Assembly (NCBI GenBank): GCA_947069175.1
Contig: CAMTDV010000003.1
Location: forward strand, 43,801,606 to 43,865,605
Reading direction: 5' to 3'
DNA: 64,000 nucleotides
Source of the DNA: Scalesia atractyloides
Lineage: Eukaryota > Streptophyta > Magnoliopsida > Asterales > Asteraceae
How positions within the stretch are numbered: position 1 is the stretch's first letter; each line of letters opens with the position of its first letter. Of the stretch, positions 21,646 through 34,282 are shown piece by piece. Position numbers and translations under genes: made by a program. Under the pieces are notes generated by a model. It saw only the letters and a list, made by a program, of their open reading frames with translations, was not told the DNA's origin and ran no database searches.

Positions 21646-23140
21646 TCAAATATATCCCCTGAGATCATATTTTTTAAACCATTTAGCTTTAACAAATTTT
21701 TTAAACTTTGTTTTATCAAAAGCTTTGGTATAAAAATCTGCTTTTTGGTTATCATTGTGGATTTTCATAATTCGTACCAACTTTTTCTCGTAGCAATCAC
21801 GGATAAAGTGGTGTCGAATATCGATATGTTTAGTACGTGAGTGTTGGCATGAGTTTTTGGTGATATCGATAGCGGCCTGATTATCTACGTATATAGGCGT
21901 ATCAAGAAATTGCAAACCGAAATCTCTCATCTGTTGCTGTATCCAGAGAATCTGAGCACAACAATTAGATGCCGAAACGTATTCAGCCTCACAGGTAGAG
22001 AGAGCGACCGCGGTTTGTTTCTTGCATTGCCACGTTACCAAACGGGTTCCGAAGAACTGGCGGCCAACCGTTGTAGACTTTGTATTCAGTTTGCAGCATC
22101 TGAAATTAGAATCCGAGTAACCTGCAAGATTAAAATCATCATGTCTAGGGTACCACAAGCCGGTGCTTGGAAAACCTTTCAGATATCTCATTATGTGTTT
22201 AACGATAAGCAGGTGTAACTCCTTTAGATTAGATTGATAACGGGAGCACAAGCACGTTGGATACATGATATCTGGTCAAGAAGCTGTAAGATACATCAAG
22301 GATCCGATCATGGAGCGATATAAAGTTTCATCAACTTTTTCTCCGGTAAGATCTGGACAAATGCCGTGATTTAGAGCTACCAGGGTCGATGCTGGTTTAG
22401 CTCCTGTCATATTGAATTTCTCCAATATGTCATGAACATATTTCGTCTGATGAATGAAAATACCATCAGGCAATTGGTCAACCTGAAGTCCTAGAAAGAA
22501 CTTCATCTCCCCTATTATGCTTATTTCAAATTTGCGCTTCATGACTTTTTCAAAGTCTTTACACAACTTGTCATTTGTCGATCCAAAGATAATATCATCC
22601 ACATATATCTGTACAATAATTAAATGCCCATCTACTTCCTTTGTGAAGAGGGTAGAATCTACTGTTCCCCTGATAAAGCCATTGTCGAGAAGATAACTCG
22701 ATAATGTTTCATACCAAGCTCTCGGGGCTTGATGAAGACCATATAAGGCTTTATTCAAGAGGTAGACTTTATCTTTGTGCATTGGATCAACGAACCCCAG
22801 TGGTTGACCGACGTACACCTCCTCTTTCACTTTTCTGTAAAGGAAAGCAGATTTAACATCCAATTGTACACCTTGAACCCTTTCCACGAGGCAAAGGCCA
22901 AGAATATGCGAATTGCTTCAAGACATGCAACTGGGGAATAGACTTCAGTATAATCTATCCCTTCTTGCTGATGAAAACCTTGAACCACAAGTCGAGCTTT
23001 GTTGCGCACCACAACTCCTCGATCGTCTCTTTTACACTTGAAGACCCATCTTGTGTTAATCTTTTTGTGATTATCTGGTAGGTCAACAAGCGTCCAGACT
23101 CCAAGTTTCTGGAATTAGAGTAACTCTTCTTGCATTGCAT
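21646..23140 (-). pseudogene. Copia reverse transcriptase and RNase H
   Basis: RT reads WVFKCKRDDRG, ARLVVQGFHQQEGIDYTEV, SPVACLEAIRIFLAFA, LNKALYGLHQAPRAWY, the catalytic YVDDIIFGS (about 22590) and KYVHDILEKF. RNase H reads GYSDSNF, KSTTVG, STCEAEYVSAS, IYVDNQAAIDI, RTKHIDIRHHFIRD and ends at 21646. The catalytic aspartates and glutamate are visible. Frame changes near 22270, 22850 and 22990, and a stop near 23115, break the polyprotein. RNase H has GYSDSNFRCC where GYSDADFGGC-like is usual. Confidence 0.9.
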
Positions 23141-25090
23141 CCACCCAACTTTCTTCTTTTAACGCGTCTTTCCAGTTTCCCGGTTCAACCTGAGAAACAA
23201 AACAACTATGAGAAAATCAGACTTGAAGTGGAGCAATACTAGAATAGAAACAACTTAGATCTTTATTAATCTGATTGCGAGTTTGCACTCCAGATTGTAA
23301 GCTGCCTATGATATTCTCTGACGGATGATATGAAAGTGTCCTTGGTATCACTTCGGTTGGAACATCTACTTGTGATTGCAAATTTGTCAGAATTTCATCG
23401 ACAACCGGTACAGATGAAGAAGCTTCATTCCTGGCATTAGACTGATCAGCCTGTTGTTTCAGAAAGCTTTCAATCTGTTCAGATCCTTCATCAGAGCTGG
23501 ATTCTCCATCGTCGAAAGTTGGTTCCCGATTAGAGTCAGCATCTATATTTGGCTAGGAAGATGATTCAGCAACATTTACATTTGGAACAAGAACCGGATT
23601 TTGAACAGAAGAGCTTTGACCAACATCAGACATGTTAACTGGTAATGATGTAGAAATCACCAAAGGTCGAGGAACTTGTTCTTGATTAGATAGCTGATGT
23701 TGTTGAAATAACATAACAAGTTCTTCTTCAGTTGGCACATCTGGTAGATCAAACGAATCTCACAATCTATCGTAGTTAAACAGCCACGGATCCCTAGTCT
23801 TCTGCGTAGGCGTTGTATATCTTTGAAAATCTACGTGCTGCGCTAGAACTACCTGGTTCAGACTCGGCAAGAAACACGTTTTTGAGGAATAGCATAACCA
23901 ACAAAGAAACATTCCAAAGATTTGGCTCCAAATTTACCAGCCGGATCCAAGATAGTACATGGTGATCCAAAAGGTTCCAAAAATGCTAAGTTAGGCTTTC
24001 GTTGATTCAGTAACTCGAAACATGTCTTTTTGTGAGGCTTAACTGTCAACACACGATTTAGAGTATGGTATGCTGATGCTACTGCTTCACTCCAAAAACT
24101 GATCGGTAATTTCGAATCAGCTAACATTGTTCTAGCAGTTTCTATCAACGTGTGATTCTTTCGTTCAGCTACTCCATTTTGTTGTGGAGTATAGGGGGCA
24201 CTGAATTCATGAAGAATCCCCTTTTCATTGCAAAACTCTTGCATCTTCTTGTTCTTGAATTCCGTTCCATTATCACTGCGAATTCTCTTAATGGGCAAAT
24301 GATATAAATTCTCGAGTTTTCTAAAAAGAATCCTAAGATTTTCAAACGTTTCATCCTTAGTCTCCAGAAAGAACACCCATGAAAATCGAGAATAATCATC
24401 TGTAACGACAAGACAATATAGATCCCCAGAAATACTTTTGACATTGACTGGTCCAAAGAGATCCATGTGTAGTCTTTCTAGTGGTAGCTTTATCGAATTC
24501 AACAGCTTTCTCGGGTGTGATTTCTTATGCTGCTTCCCCTTTTTGCAGCTAAGACAATCATCTGATAGATGAAAAATTTTCAAATTTACACCCTCAACTA
24601 AGTCGTTATGCACAAGAAAATTCATCTTTCGAAGATGAATGTGCCCCATTTTTCTGTGCCATAAAATTGACTCTTTTTCAGTAGCTTTGGAAACAAAACA
24701 TTGAACTTTCTTTGACGTGGTAGAAGTAATGCTCATGTCAAGAACATATAAATCATTTTCTCGCGGAGCTCGCATCAAAATCCATTCTTCTGGAATCTTG
24801 AAACCGGGTTTTAGAATTAGACATTCTTTATCATTGAAATGTGTTGTGAACTTCTTGTCACAAATTTGCGATATACTAAGTAGATTGTTCTCAAGTTCGG
24901 CGATATAATTCACTTTATCAAACGGTACAACTCCGTTCGAGAGAATCCCTTCTCCGATAATTCTACCTCCCTGTGTTCCAGCAAATCCAACATATCCTCC
25001 TCGAATAGCTCTAACATCATTGAGCAGCGCAAGCATTCCTGTCATGTGACGAGACGCTCCACTATCCATGATCCATTTTGACAATATCGA
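23141..25090 (-). pseudogene. Copia protease end and integrase
   Basis: The stretch starts with the protease site WIMDSGASRHMTG (DSGA, about 25075). The integrase follows: zinc-binding HRKMGHIHLRKM and CLSCKKGKQH, then the DD35E core with MDLFGPV, RSDNGTEF and GVAERKNHTLIETARTML. The core is open from 25084 to about 23860. Beyond it a frameshift at about 23880, then stops, lead into a serine/glutamate-rich linker (23740-23400, with DDGESSSDEGSEQIE) before RT, as is usual in copia polyproteins. Confidence 0.9.
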
Positions 25091-26186
25091 ACGTTGGAGC
25101 CCCTGTACACATGATTAACAAAATTTATTTAAACAAAGAGACCCAAGCGTGTTTGGTCTTGGGTGGGTTTGGAATATCGAACTTTGGACCCACTTTGTTC
25201 TTTTCAATCTTTTTAAGCTTAATGTTTTTTGGAAAAGAAGGTTTGAGTTCAACCTTGGATGATTTGGTTTTAAAAATTTTAGCAACCATTTCTGTGTTTG
25301 TGGTTTAGCCCTTTTAACATAAAATTTTGAATCTTTTTGTTGAATTTTGTGTCATGTTTCACCAATTTCAAATTTAGATTGAGGTTTAATAATTGGTTTA
25401 ACATTTTGATGAGATTCAGTCTTTCTTTTAAGAACTTGTTTCGGCATAAACATGGGTGCTTTTTGCTTTTCATCCTTAGTGAACTTTTTCGGAGAAGAAA
25501 CTGGTTTTGAACTTTCTTGTGAACAATATCGTGCAATATGTCCAACTTTCTTGCATTTAAAGCATGTCCTGCTGCCCTTATGAACAGAGGTATCCAAAAC
25601 CTGTTTCTGTTTTTGTTTCTCTTTTTCTTTAAGAAAATCATCATTTGACTGAGTTCCGATGACCTCCTTTTCCTTCTCGGTGGTTGTCCCAAACATAAAG
25701 TTGATTTTCTTTGTAAAATTCAATTTCTGGGACCTGTTGGTTTTATGTTGCTTCTGGAAACCCAACCCTGCTCGTTTGTTTTCCGGATAATCTCCATTTT
25801 TTCGATAGTAAGGTCGGTTGTCAGTTTTTGATTTAGAATAGAAAGATGCATCATGTTTATCTAAATCATCATGACTTACCTCCATCAGCTTGAACATTTT
25901 ATCTACACAATCCTTTTTCACATTCTTGATTGGAAAATCCGCATCCGAAAATAGTTTATCAGACCCTTTCATTTTATAAACTATGACATTGGGATCATCA
26001 TTTAAACTATTTTCTGATATATCATCAGACTTTGACTTCTCGGATTGTTCAGACTCAGCCACTTCAGATTCATTTTTTAACACTTTATCAACCACATTAT
26101 TTACCACTTCAGAATCACATTCACCATTATTTTTATTGTAAGTTACATCGATATCCTCAGGCAGCTGTTCAGTTTTCAATTAAGAT
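25091..26186 (-). pseudogene. Gag-protease linker with second zinc knuckle
   Basis: The minus strand carries an acidic, serine-rich region (26179-25980), then CFKCKKVGHIARYC (about 25570-25525), a CCHC zinc knuckle some 550 codons after the first one, and a lysine-rich tail leading to the protease. Two readings overlap because of a frameshift near 25350-25690. Two knuckles separated by a coiled-coil region is an unusual layout for copia gag. Confidence 0.75.
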
Positions 26187-28507
26187 TTAGCGCCTTTTCC
26201 ACCCAGATGGATTTTTGCATGCATAACTGTTCCACATAGGTGGAGGAACTCGATCATAACTTCCATTTTTTATTTCACCATTTTTAGATTCCTTAGTATT
26301 TTTTATTGTTGGTAAAATGTGATCTATGACGTATGAGCTTGTGGAATAACTAAGTAACAGTTTGTTAACTCGTTCGGTTTCAATTCTCATTTTCTCAAGC
26401 TCACTTTTGAGCTCAGCAATAGTGTTTAGATGAATATTAATTGCCATTTGTATATCCATCACTGTTGCTTTAAGCATCATAAGTGTTGCGTCATTTTCTC
26501 TGAGTGCTTTATTATATTGTTTAACAGACGCACTCAATTTGTCATATGCTTCCTTTGTGGATTTATAATCGCTTGACAAATTGTCTATTAAACTTTGCAA
26601 TTCAGCAAATCTTTTGTCCTTTACAAGACACTCACCACATGGTTCTTCACACTTTGAAGAAGATTTTTCATTCTCAGATGACTGGTTTACCTCATTTCCA
26701 TTTGCCATGCACGCTTTAATGATGTCTTCTTTCAGCAATTCCTTTTTCTCATCCACTTTGACATCTTCAACCGGTTTCTTTTGCTCTTCATCTGTAGAAG
26801 GTTGGGTAGGTGCGAAATATCCTGCAAAAGTTTTTAAAACATCATTAGGCAAAAGATGTTTGAATGGACCATTCAAAAGCTCCTCTTCCTCTGATGAAGT
26901 ATGATAGTAATAATCATCATCCTCAGGTCCTTCATCAAAGGATGCCTCCGATTCTTCTTCTGGTTCCTCAATAATTTCAGCCACCAATGCCAAACTTTCT
27001 CCTTTCGAAATAAACGTGTTCCAATTAAACCCTTCGTCTTCTTGTGTAACAACCAAAGCCTTATCTTTAGTTTTAGGTTGTTTATCTTCAATCGGCATGA
27101 TTCTCATTCTTGGTTGCGGTCGGTGGTATATCGCTCTTTTGTAATAGTCATCGGCGAAAGGATTATGATTTCCTTGAACCTCTCCGTTTGGACATTCTCT
27201 TTTAAAGTGACCTTTCTCCCGACACTTGAAACACGTAACTTTGGATTTATCAAATCCAAGTTTGCCATCCAAACCTCCCAAATTTTCATTACCAGTAATT
27301 TCCATAAATCTCTGTGCACGTCGAACGATTGAAGCCATACACCATTTTCTATCTATCAACTCCGTTTCAACTGGATCAATTTGATCATAGTCTTCACGTG
27401 TCATTTCAGAATTTCCAATCTTTCCAGCAACAAGACTATCATATGACTCAAGAACTGAAGCAAGTAGAGACATATGTTGTTTTGCCGTCTTTTCGTCAAA
27501 ATTTTGTGCGTTTTGAAAGTCAACAGCAATATTGCATTGCAAAACACTTTGACTTGCATTGGATGATGGAGTGGTTTGATTGTTCTGAGATTGATTTGAT
27601 CTAAAAGAAGATTGTTGACTTAAAGGTGTATTCGGATCAACTGTTGGGAATGATTGGAAACCACTTGAATGAGTTGGAGGTGTGCTTGGTGAACTATATG
27701 CACTGAAAGCAGTTTGAATTTTTGGCGCTTGGATTTGAGCAGCAGAACTGTTTTTGAAATAAAGATTAACATCTTGTTGCACTTGAACAGTCTTGTTTTT
27801 AGCCATCTTTTGCATCTCTAATTCATGCCCTTCCAATCTTTCGATAAAGCGAGGCAGCGAGAAATTGCTGTATTCAACTCCATTCTTCAAGATGGTTAAG
27901 TAAGTCGACCATTCACCTTGTGGCAGAGAATCAGCTAGCTTATCAACAAGCTCTTCATTTGTCTTCACAATTCCCATTCTCTTCATATGAACCACCAGAT
28001 GACAGTATCGCTCAATCAGCTGCTTTACCGTTTCTCCTTTGATTAGTGTGAATACATCAAACTCTTTGCTTAATAATGCCCTTTTGCTTTTGCGGAGTTG
28101 AGCACTGCCTTGAAATTTGAGTCGAAGAGCATTCCATAAAGATTGCGCATCATCATCATGTTGCAATAAAGCCAAGATGTCTTCTTTAATCAATTGCTGA
28201 AGAATGTTCATCATTTTCTTTTTGTTGATAAATCTTTCTCGTTCAACATCAGAAAATTGGGCAAGGGTCTTTTCAAGCCCATTTTCGCCAACTGGTGCGA
28301 TGTATTTTGCCTCGATTGCAAACCAGCAAGTAAAATGGTTAGCTTGAACCCAGTTCATAACCTCTCACTCCAACTATCAAAGTCTTCTAGATTCATAAGC
28401 TTTGGAGGTTTCGTCATTGTTCCCATTTCATTCTCTAAATTGATGTTTTGAGTTGCTGCAGTGGTAACAACCGATGTGGCAAACGCATTGTAAAATTCCT
28501 CAGACAT
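26187..28507 (-). pseudogene. Copia gag
   Basis: The start is ATG at 28507 (MSEEFYNAFATS); a frameshift at about 28357, just after NLEDFDSWSER, moves to the long frame running to 26187. That frame has a UBN2-type capsid region (ALRLKFQGSAQLRKSKRALL, FDVFTLIKGETVKQLIERYC, LPQGEWSTYL, FIERLEGHELEMQK), a glutamine-rich linker and the CCHC knuckle CFKCREKGHFKRECP (about 27235-27190). An acidic segment and a coiled coil follow (26640-26330, AELQSLIDNLSSDYKSTKEA). It makes the virus-like particle and packages element RNA. Apart from the early frameshift it is unusually well preserved. Confidence 0.85.
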
Positions 28508-29119
28508 TTTTCTTGTGAAAAATTTAGAACACACTTCTCGAAAAAAACAGATCAGATTAGAAAAATTTTTGTGCGGACAAGATGTTTCGTACGAAACAAG
28601 TATTTTGCATGAAACAAATGTTTTTGTACGATTCAAATTTTCTTAAAAAACTATGATTTCGTACGAATCAAGTCATTTTGTACGAAACATGTGTTTTTTT
28701 AACAAGTAAATTTTGTACGATTGAAATTTTGTACGAAGAAGTTTTAAATTCTGAAAAATATTACAAGATTCTGTGAATTTGCACTGATTCGTATGAATTT
28801 TAAGCTAGTTCGTACCAAAATCAAAACAACTTTATTTCGTGCGAAACTCGCACGAAACTGCTTCAAACTTCAAACTGATCAAATTTTATAGATTTCAACA
28901 TGATTTAGTTCAATTTTAAGTCCGAATTATGATATGGATTGATTAGATTGAAGATTAACTTGAATTACTAAAATCCTAGTCCATTTTGTCCATGAATTCG
29001 TCCGAATTTTGTCCAAATCCAGCAAAGGTCAGAAAAATGATGAAGATGAAGATATATCCAAGTCTGAACACACAGTAACTCGTAACTACTTGTTGTCTAT
29101 CTGTCGATCAGATCTCATG
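28508..29119 (-). other. Copia leader with CGTACG motif cluster
   Basis: The untranslated stretch between primer site and gag. It holds one perfect GTTTCGTACGAAAC (28584-28597) and about ten partial forms (GTACGA, TCGTAC, GTGCGAAAC) between 28560 and 28860. Confidence 0.75.
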
Positions 29120-29131
29120 GCTCTGATACCA
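29120..29131 (-). other. Copia primer-binding site
   Basis: Minus strand TGGTATCAGAGC, two bases after the LTR end at 29134; complementary to initiator Met-tRNA. Confidence 0.9.
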
Positions 29132-29133
29132 CT

Positions 29134-29283
29134 TGTGAACGGGGATCGAGCTCTCGAAATGAGCAATCGACCTGATCTCACTCAACTAGCAGAGGCGGAA
29201 TTCATTGCTAGAGAGGTAGACATGACAAACACGATAGTACTTACTGTTTAACTGCTTCTGATGTATTAATGACGTTCAAAATA
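29134..29283 (-). repeat. Truncated copia 5' LTR
   Basis: Matches the first 150 plus-strand bases of the 3' LTR, then breaks at GTTCAAAATA and continues as a copy of 14417 onward. The promoter part of the LTR is lost from this copy. Confidence 0.9.
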
Positions 29284-29926
29284 TTTGATAATAGAGTCCC
29301 CTCAACAGAATCGGTGTTGATGTAAGAAGACAACCACCGTTGTCTCTCTTTGTTGCAGAATACGCTTCCTTTTTTCTCTTGATTCCCAGAGCTTTGTGTT
29401 GGAATTTGTATGTTGAACATTGATTGATGAAACTTGTAAATTAAGACATATGTTACAATAAATAAAAGCCAACATATGAATATATATTAAAGGCCAATTT
29501 TGTTTTGAAACCTACAACACATACAGTTTGTAATATTTGATAATGGAGTCCTCTCTATAGAATCGGATGTTGATGTAAGACGACAACCACCGTTGTTTCT
29601 CTTTTGTTGCAGAATACGCTTCCTTTTTTTTATTCCGCAGAGCTTTGTGTTGGACTTTGTATGTTGAACACCTCATACTTACTTGAATTTCTCTTATTTC
29701 TATCCATAATTTCAAATGCTTGTTCAACATTAACACATTTTAGAAGAATCGATTAAATATCTAATCATAAAAAGAACTTGCAACCTTAAAAGGCTCAACC
29801 ATCATCAAATTCCAAGAAAAGAATAAATTATAACATCATATCACTAAAAAATCCGTTTAAAAAATGTAAAAAAATATCTATATCAAAGGAAATCCGTGAC
29901 TACAAACTAGATTTTGAATGGCAAGT
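29280..29926. repeat. Second copy of the copia left flank (14417-15063)
   Basis: Nearly identical to 14417-15063, the Helitron exon module sequence left of the copia element, including the final CAAGT. The junction at 29279-29283 shows AATA microhomology between LTR and flank. Confidence 0.95.
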
Positions 29927-30390
29927 TGTGAACGGGGATCGAGCTCCCGAAATGAGCAATCGACCTGATCTCACTCAACTATCAGAGGCGGAATTCATTG
30001 CTAGAGAGGTATACATGACAAACACGATAATACTTACTGTTTAACTGCTTCTGATGTATTAATGACGTTCAAAATACAGACGCAAGTAAACAAACTGGCA
30101 GAGCTTCGCCGTACCAATTGACAAATCACTAACTAGCTCTAACACAACACTTCCCTATTTATAGGTCGACATGACTCCTACCGAAGTGCGTGCAAAAACA
30201 AACACCTATGCTTCGTACGAAACTATATTTCGTACGCGTGACTCACTCGTACGAAATCTGTATAGTTTCGTGCGAATCACAGTGAACAAACATATAAAAT
30301 TTACATTTTCTCAATTAAACATTAACTTGTAAACTTCATAAACATTACAGATATATCCTAGATGTAGGCAATACACATTATGCACCAACA
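29927..30390 (-). mobile_element. Solo copia LTR with CAAGT target duplication
   Basis: A full 464-bp LTR, nearly identical to 15064-15527, with no internal region. It is flanked by CAAGT at 29922-29926 and 30391-30395. The same CAAGT precedes the full element at 15059-15063. Confidence 0.95.
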
Positions 30391-30395
30391 CAAGT

Positions 30396-31468
30396 TTATA
30401 CTAAATTACATGAACAACGACAATAAAATATAAATACTATGAATTATATGTTTGAATAAACTGGAAACTGATGCACTAACAGAAATGAAAGCAATTGTTT
30501 GAATTTTTAGATACCCGAGTGAAGAAGATCTGTTGCCCAATCGAGACAAAGAGCTTTGAATTTGATGTGAAAATGGCAGTTGGTTGGTTGTTAGAAGAAT
30601 AGCTTAACGGTTTACAACGACAGAGATTTGAAATTGTTGGTGTGTTTTTATCTGTGCATATATAGCCACTATACCCTGTTTGTCATTTATGTATAAGTGA
30701 TTCGTATTAGGGATTTTAATGTGAGAGTTGTTTTGTAAGAAGAGGGTAATTTAGAGTGTAATGTGTAATTTAATGTACAAAGGCGGTTTAATTATTGAAA
30801 TTAAAATTTGGATCTTTTATATACAAAAATAAAACATACTTTACCTTTTCAACAACTTTTCATATCCCTTTCAAAACCGTTTTCCTCTAAACTCAATCAA
30901 ACCACTTCAAAGTAGTTCTACATATAATCGCTGATCATCAAGTACACTCTTTAGTAATTCCCCTTCAATACTTTTTGCTTTTTCACATCATCACCAACTT
31001 CAATCAAAGTATGATAATATTTATTCAAACTTGTATTTAGCAGATTTCATATGTGAATCATTCATGACTGTTATGTATTCCATGTTTTAGATCATAGATA
31101 AACATCTTTTACAAGTTTGTTTTTTCTTATAATTTTTCCGATTCTAACTTTTCTTTGATAGTGTTATACATTTAGTTAATTGAAAGTAACCGATGATGTA
31201 GGTTTTGTTTTTTTATGATACAATATTAAATGACTATGATCAATCTCTATTTATGAATTTCCTCTAAAAGATATCATTTCTTGTTACACGATCTACAGTT
31301 GTTAGAAAGGATATATTGTAGGATTTGAAGTTTTTACTATAATAAGTATTATATTTGTTATTTGAATGTCACAAATATGTTATGCATTTTTACTATAATA
31401 AACATTATATTTTGGTATTTGAATGTCAAATATAAGTCATAGATAAACTTTCGATTCATTATTTTTTA
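30396..31468. other. Host or Helitron flank, AT-rich
   Basis: Continues the sequence broken by the copia element. On the minus strand a TATA-like GGCTATATATGCAC (about 30654-30667) precedes short possible 5' exon sequence (30600-30530), suiting the start of the Helitron gene. A TTTTTACTATAATA segment is duplicated at 31330-31440 and again at 34290. No other gene seen. Confidence 0.4.
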
Positions 31469-34282
31469 TGTGACATTTGTGCCTTTTCAATCATTGTACA
31501 ATTACAAACGATTTCGTATTCAATGAAACCCTGTGTTTTATTTCCAAATATTTTTGAACTCAATAAAATCTTGTATTTTATTGACGAGAATGAAAAAATG
31601 TCAATCGTTGCACAATTTCGATCGTTTTCGTGTTCGTTAAAGCGTTTTACGCATTTTTTCGAAACGCGTAACCGTACAACCGAACGAACTGGCATCCACG
31701 ACATTTTCAGGCATAATCCAAGTTACATACGTCTTAACACCTTTATATAATCTAAATATTAGGTTAAAGGGGTTAAAAATGGAAAACAAGTGAAAATACA
31801 AGTCCAAGGGCCAAAAATGTCAAAATATAATAAATATTTTTGCTTCTTCACCAAGTTTGCCACCTATCTCCAATTTTTGACACCTAGCACTCACTTTGCC
31901 ACACTTAATATGGTGTTGACACATGTTAGAACACTAATCCACACTTGAGGACACTTGTCATCACCTCCTTAATCCTAAAATACTATAAATACCCCATGAT
32001 TCTTCCATTTTTTTCACACCACTTCAAAACACTTCAAAGCAAAGTGTGAAGTTCTTCTTTCTATCCTTCTTGGAACTTGTTTCCAGCCTTTGGAAGCCTC
32101 CTATCTTGAGTTCCGAAAGTGTTCTTCAACACAAGTAAGTACTCTTCTTAGTTCTTTCATTTTTAGCTATTTTGAGCTAAAAGTCGAACAGTTTGGCTTC
32201 CTGGTTGACTTTTGGTTCTGACCATATTTGGTCAAGTCAAAGTTACGTGATCGTAATCATGAAGGTTATAGTCCCTAACGATTTAACTTTCTGATTACCA
32301 CGTTTACTAGTCGAAGTGACGAGTCAAAGTTTCGGTCAAAAATGCGCATGATGTGCATTTTACGACAAAACTATTTTTGGGTATCAAAACACAAAGTTTT
32401 GATACCAAATAAGTTTTATAAACTTAGTTAGACATAATTTAACATGTCCAACTTGTCACTTCTAGTTTAATGCTTATTTAGGGTCGTAAGTCGAGCGGTC
32501 TTGACCACCGCTTTGACTTTCGAATCTGACCCATTTAGTCGATCTTAGGATCCAACCAAACGCATATTTGTGACCATAGTTGTATAGGGAATAACCTACT
32601 GAGGTTATACCTTATGGTCACGTCATTTGGTTAGTGTTATGGTAAGTCACTTCTATGTTCTTAAAAAATATACCAAAATGCCCTTTTGCGCATAAATCCA
32701 TTCTAAACACGTGTAACCAAATTTTTTACATATAAACTGATGTTATAACATTTTCAAACATGTTTGGGCATTTAAGACTTATCATAGAACATGTTTAACC
32801 ATGTGATCACGTGTTTACGCTAATGACCCGTTAAAGTAGCATCCACTACTTTAACGAGTCATAATGGGTCAAAAGCACTTAGGATCCTTTCCAAATCAGA
32901 ATGTTAAGTTTGTTAAACAATATCACATGAGTTCCAACACTCGTTTGGTTTATAAGACTTCATTCTATCCGATCTCCCGTTTGTAGTCCCGACACGCTAA
33001 CATATTTATCTAACACATTAGGACACGTTTGAGCTTTGTTTTTTCCGCTGATCAAGAACACTTTCGCAATCCCAATTGAGTACATAGCCCCCTCTTTTAC
33101 ATTTTCTAAATGTTTTGGGTGACTCATATGTGCCTATAATTATTTTCAATATTTCAAAACAATATACATGGTTTACATATACAAAATGATTTTCAAAGTA
33201 AGTACATAGTTCCCCTCTTTTACCTTTTGCAAATGTTTTGGGGTGACTCATATGTGCTAAATCATTTTCAAGTTTAAAAAAAACAATGTATATGGTTTAT
33301 ATATAAAACAATACGATTTCAATAATGTGAACAACTTGTTGATGCGTTATCCATAACACGAATGAAATTCATTAGCTTTGACCGAGCCGACCAGTAGTAT
33401 GTTATGGTATCATAGGACTGACAATCCCATTATCGGACTATTCACTGGATTTGGTGGAAGGTTAGGTAATGACAGAAACTGTTTCCGATTAACAAATCAT
33501 TTGTTGATTTGTTATTCTGGTTAAAGAGACCCTTTGGTGGTCGATACCCTTTGGTGGTATAGTCAACACATGTTTGAATGTGTTCATTAAAGAACGATCA
33601 AAAGTTTTCACAATTAAAAATACGGACGATTTGATTATGACATGGACAATTGGTTTATGACACGGACGATTGATTTATAACACAGACGAATGGTTTATAA
33701 CACGGACAAATGGTTTATAACACGGACAAATGGTTTTGAACAATGTCACGCAATGATTTTCACTTAAAGATATAAACCATATGAAGTTTTCTTTTGAATC
33801 AATCTATTACAAGGTTTTTACAAAAGAAACGTTTTGGTCAAGATTCATGGCTACAAGTTTTTCACAACTCTAACCAACTTGTTTTAGTTGGTTAATTGTA
33901 TTGAAATATCAAATACTTTTGATACGAGGTTTTCACTTAACGACTCTTATAGTCGGACGAGGTGTTGCAATATTTATACAAAGCCACGAATTTGACAAAC
34001 TTACAAAACCTATGTACTCGCCGGCATTTTTATGCTGACTCTCTTTTCACATATGTTTCAGGAGTCAATGCTTGATAATATGATGCATACTTCACGTAGG
34101 AATGGACTAAAACATGAAAGACAATTTATTTATGTGTTGGTTCTGTTTATCCCAAGACAATGTAAACATTTAACTTATAAAACAAAATTTCAAATTCCAT
34201 GAGTTGTGAAACAATAGTTCTGTGACATGACTCCCTGGCGTTTCCACCGCGGTTCGTTGTTTTACGCGGTCGGGGTGTTACA
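31469..34282 (+). mobile_element. 2.8 kb solo LTR, gypsy-like, with TTTTA target duplication
   Basis: Begins TGTGACATTTG and ends GGTCGGGGTGTTACA, flanked by TTTTA at 31464-31468 and 34283-34287. It has a TATA box at 31984, a leader-like stretch, and a segment (AAGTCGAACAG..., GTTGACTTTTGGTTCTGACC, GTGATCGTAAT) resembling the LTRs at 38621 and 49337. No primer site or internal region follows, so it is a solo LTR. Short degenerate tandem repeats of GGTTTATAACACGGACAAAT type occur at 33640-33735. Confidence 0.85.
31984..31991 (+). promoter_or_regulatory. Solo LTR TATA box
   Basis: TATAAATA followed about 30 bp downstream by a CA/CT-rich likely start region. Confidence 0.65.

Larger units (their letters stand above)
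15064..29283 (-). mobile_element. Ty1/copia retrotransposon, SIRE-like, with extra ORF after pol
   Basis: A 14.2 kb minus-strand element: truncated 5' LTR (29134-29283), primer site (29120-29131), leader, gag, protease, integrase, RT, RNase H, spacer, long extra ORF, polypurine tract and full 3' LTR. The integrase-before-RT order defines copia. Large size, iMet primer site and an ORF between pol and the 3' LTR fit the SIRE/Maximus lineage, an inference from gene order and not from a tree. It sits in Helitron sequence. The left flank is CAAGT (15059-15063); the right flank is not a normal target site, because the 5' LTR is fused to a copy of the left flank. Confidence 0.85.

Noticed and set aside
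26581..27604. Plus-strand open stretches in the gag region
   Set aside because: Antisense to copia gag, which has zinc knuckle and UBN2-like motifs.
31459..31750. Open stretches on both strands near the solo LTR start
   Set aside because: They cross the LTR boundary and show no family resemblance.
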